Positions 32,171 through 32,970 of a stretch of 32,970 nt of DNA are shown one piece after another. Source of the stretch: Micromonospora wenchangensis (GTDB taxonomy: Bacteria; Actinomycetota; Actinomycetes; Mycobacteriales; Micromonosporaceae); the NCBI RefSeq assembly GCF_002210435.1, contig NZ_MZMV01000070.1:1-32970 (forward strand). The letters are read 5' to 3'. The position numbers were made by a program, and so were the translations under genes. The notes below the pieces were generated by a model, which saw only the letters and a program-made list of their open reading frames with translations, ran no database searches and was not told where the DNA came from. Each line of letters begins with the position of its first letter. The stretch's first letter is position 1.

Positions 32171-32767
32171 ATGCCGCTCACCGATGGGCCACGACTTGTC
32201 ATCGAGGATCTCACGTCGCGGGTGTCGCCGCTCGATGCGCGTGAACGACAGGACCAAGCCGAAATCCTGCGGTGGATACGGTCTGGTTCTCCGTTGTTTC
32301 GTACTGTTCCACCTATGACGCCTCCGCAGCATCTGGCGGTGTATTTCGCCTTGTTGGATGAGGCGAGCCGTGCTCTGATGTTGGTGGATCATGTTAAGGC
32401 TGGTTGCTGGTTGCTGCCAGGCGGGCACGTGGATGACGGCGAGGACCCGCGGACGACTGTCGTGCGTGAGGCGCAGGAGGAGCTGGGCATCGACGTCCGG
32501 TTTCACGAGCGTCTGGGTGAGTTTCCCTTCTTTCTTTCGATGACGCAGACGCGTGGGCTGAACAGTCACACGGATGTGACTCTTTGGTTTGTGGTGCATG
32601 GTGATCGGGGTGAGGTGATGACGCCAGACCCTGGCGAGTTCCGTGGGACGGGGTGGTTCGGTCTTGACGAGCCTGTTGACTGGTCGGCTTCCCACTTTGA
32701 TCCCCATATGGCGCGGTTTGTGGCGAAGTTGAGCGCGGCGCTGGTGACGAGCACGTCGACGTGCTGA
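32171..32767 (+). CDS. Nudix hydrolase
   Basis: 198 aa from ATG 32171, preceded by GGAGG at 4 bases. The Nudix box is complete: GGHVDDGEDPRTTVVREAQE, then ELGI, fitting G-x5-E-x7-R-E-U-x-E-E-x-G-U. A leading helical region (DARERQDQAEILRWIRSG) and the strand AVYFALLDEASRALMLVDH precede it; LPGGH is typical. Such enzymes hydrolyse nucleoside-diphosphate-linked compounds using Mg2+ (family knowledge). The substrate cannot be told. Codon use is less GC-rich at third positions than in neighbouring operons. It stands alone. Confidence 0.9.
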   Translation: MPLTDGPRLVIEDLTSRVSPLDARERQDQAEILRWIRSGSPLFRTVPPMTPPQHLAVYFALLDEASRALMLVDHVKAGCWLLPGGHVDDGEDPRTTVVREAQEELGIDVRFHERLGEFPFFLSMTQTRGLNSHTDVTLWFVVHGDRGEVMTPDPGEFRGTGWFGLDEPVDWSASHFDPHMARFVAKLSAALVTSTSTC

Positions 32768-32892
32768 TGCCGGTGCCGGCAAGCACGCGTTGACCCGATG
32801 GCGGCGTGGATAGCCAGAGCGGAGGCGATCCAGCAGCACTCAAAGACGCACGCTTGGGTGACAGGAGTGTCATATGGCTGGTTTCTGCCGTC

Positions 32893-32970
32893 TTCCTCCT
32901 TGACCCCGTGCGGGCGTACCCCGATCTCGTGGTCGTCCCACACCCGCCGGAACTCCTCGCTGGCGGCCAG
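32893..32970 (-). pseudogene. Fragment of an MmyB-like domain (XRE-type regulator), at window edge
   Basis: From the window end, the - frame reads LAASEEFRRVWDDHEIGVRP, then HGVK. This matches the end part of the MmyB ligand-binding domain found after an XRE HTH in actinobacterial regulators (usual S-x-E-F-x-x-L-W-x-x-H-x-V-x-x-R). The usual R-H-P-x-V-G continuation is missing after GVK, so the 3' part seems lost near 32893. The rest lies outside the window. The bases from 32768 to 32892 hold nothing clear. Confidence 0.5.

Noticed and set aside
1..32970. tRNA, rRNA, riboswitch and cas genes
   Set aside because: I looked for cloverleaf-like or conserved stretches and for Cas motifs and saw none. 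Small RNAs without clear structure cannot be excluded by eye.

Overview
The window is high-GC DNA whose genes look actinobacterial and most resemble Micromonosporaceae (Micromonospora/Salinispora type). This rests on strong G/C third-position bias, GTG/TTG starts, large AAA-LuxR regulators, IS5-type transposases and family resemblance. It is an inference, not a database result. The window is an accessory mosaic: intact operons lie beside many gene fragments, frameshifted genes, one insertion sequence and two CRISPR remnants. No rRNA, tRNA or cas gene was seen.

Left part (1-11.0 kb): a doubly truncated IS5-family transposase; a VOC/glyoxalase-like protein with a helical tail; a nested hairpin; a secreted ricin-type lectin; a large ATPase-LuxR regulator. 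Then comes a junk zone (5.7-9.0 kb) where an unknown gene fragment abuts the tail of a ParA/MinD-like gene and the first half of a cpaF-type secretion ATPase. The cpaF half is cut by a 955-bp IS5-family element whose transposase has lost its catalytic Glu. A polytopic membrane protein and an N-terminally truncated TrkA/Ktr potassium regulator follow.

Middle (11.2-22.8 kb): a probable defence or conflict island. It has a stand-alone DUF262/DUF1524 (GmrSD-like) nuclease gene and then a compact cassette: a TPR-CHAT caspase-like protease (-), divergent from a tight three-gene operon (+) of a small Cys-motif protein, a membrane protein and a 90-aa acidic/helical protein. That operon converges, with a 12-bp overlap, on a 1382-aa HEAT-like alpha-solenoid protein (-). 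This cassette is the best candidate for an undescribed system: a CHAT protease with a scaffold or substrate and a membrane effector.

Right-middle (22.8-29.7 kb): a TetR-controlled oxidation/beta-oxidation locus. The + arm carries tetR, an aldehyde dehydrogenase and a zinc alcohol dehydrogenase. The - arm carries an acyl-CoA dehydrogenase, an SDR reduced to 51 codons, a second acyl-CoA dehydrogenase, a frameshifted MaoC hydratase, and an acyl-CoA ligase that is both frameshifted and cut off at the border of the CHAT island. An identical 19-bp operator lies at both the - arm promoter and the aldehyde dehydrogenase promoter, which marks the two arms as one regulon. The - arm looks partly decayed.

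Right end (29.7-33.0 kb): a LuxR C-terminal scrap, a truncated secreted beta-helix protein with two upstream operon partners (one a fragment), a degenerate CRISPR remnant, a frameshifted Imm1-like immunity gene coupled to the tail of a possible toxin, a four-repeat type I-E-like CRISPR array without cas genes, a Nudix hydrolase, and the edge of an MmyB-like regulator. Several single-base frameshifts could be real decay or errors in a draft assembly; the sequence alone cannot tell these apart.
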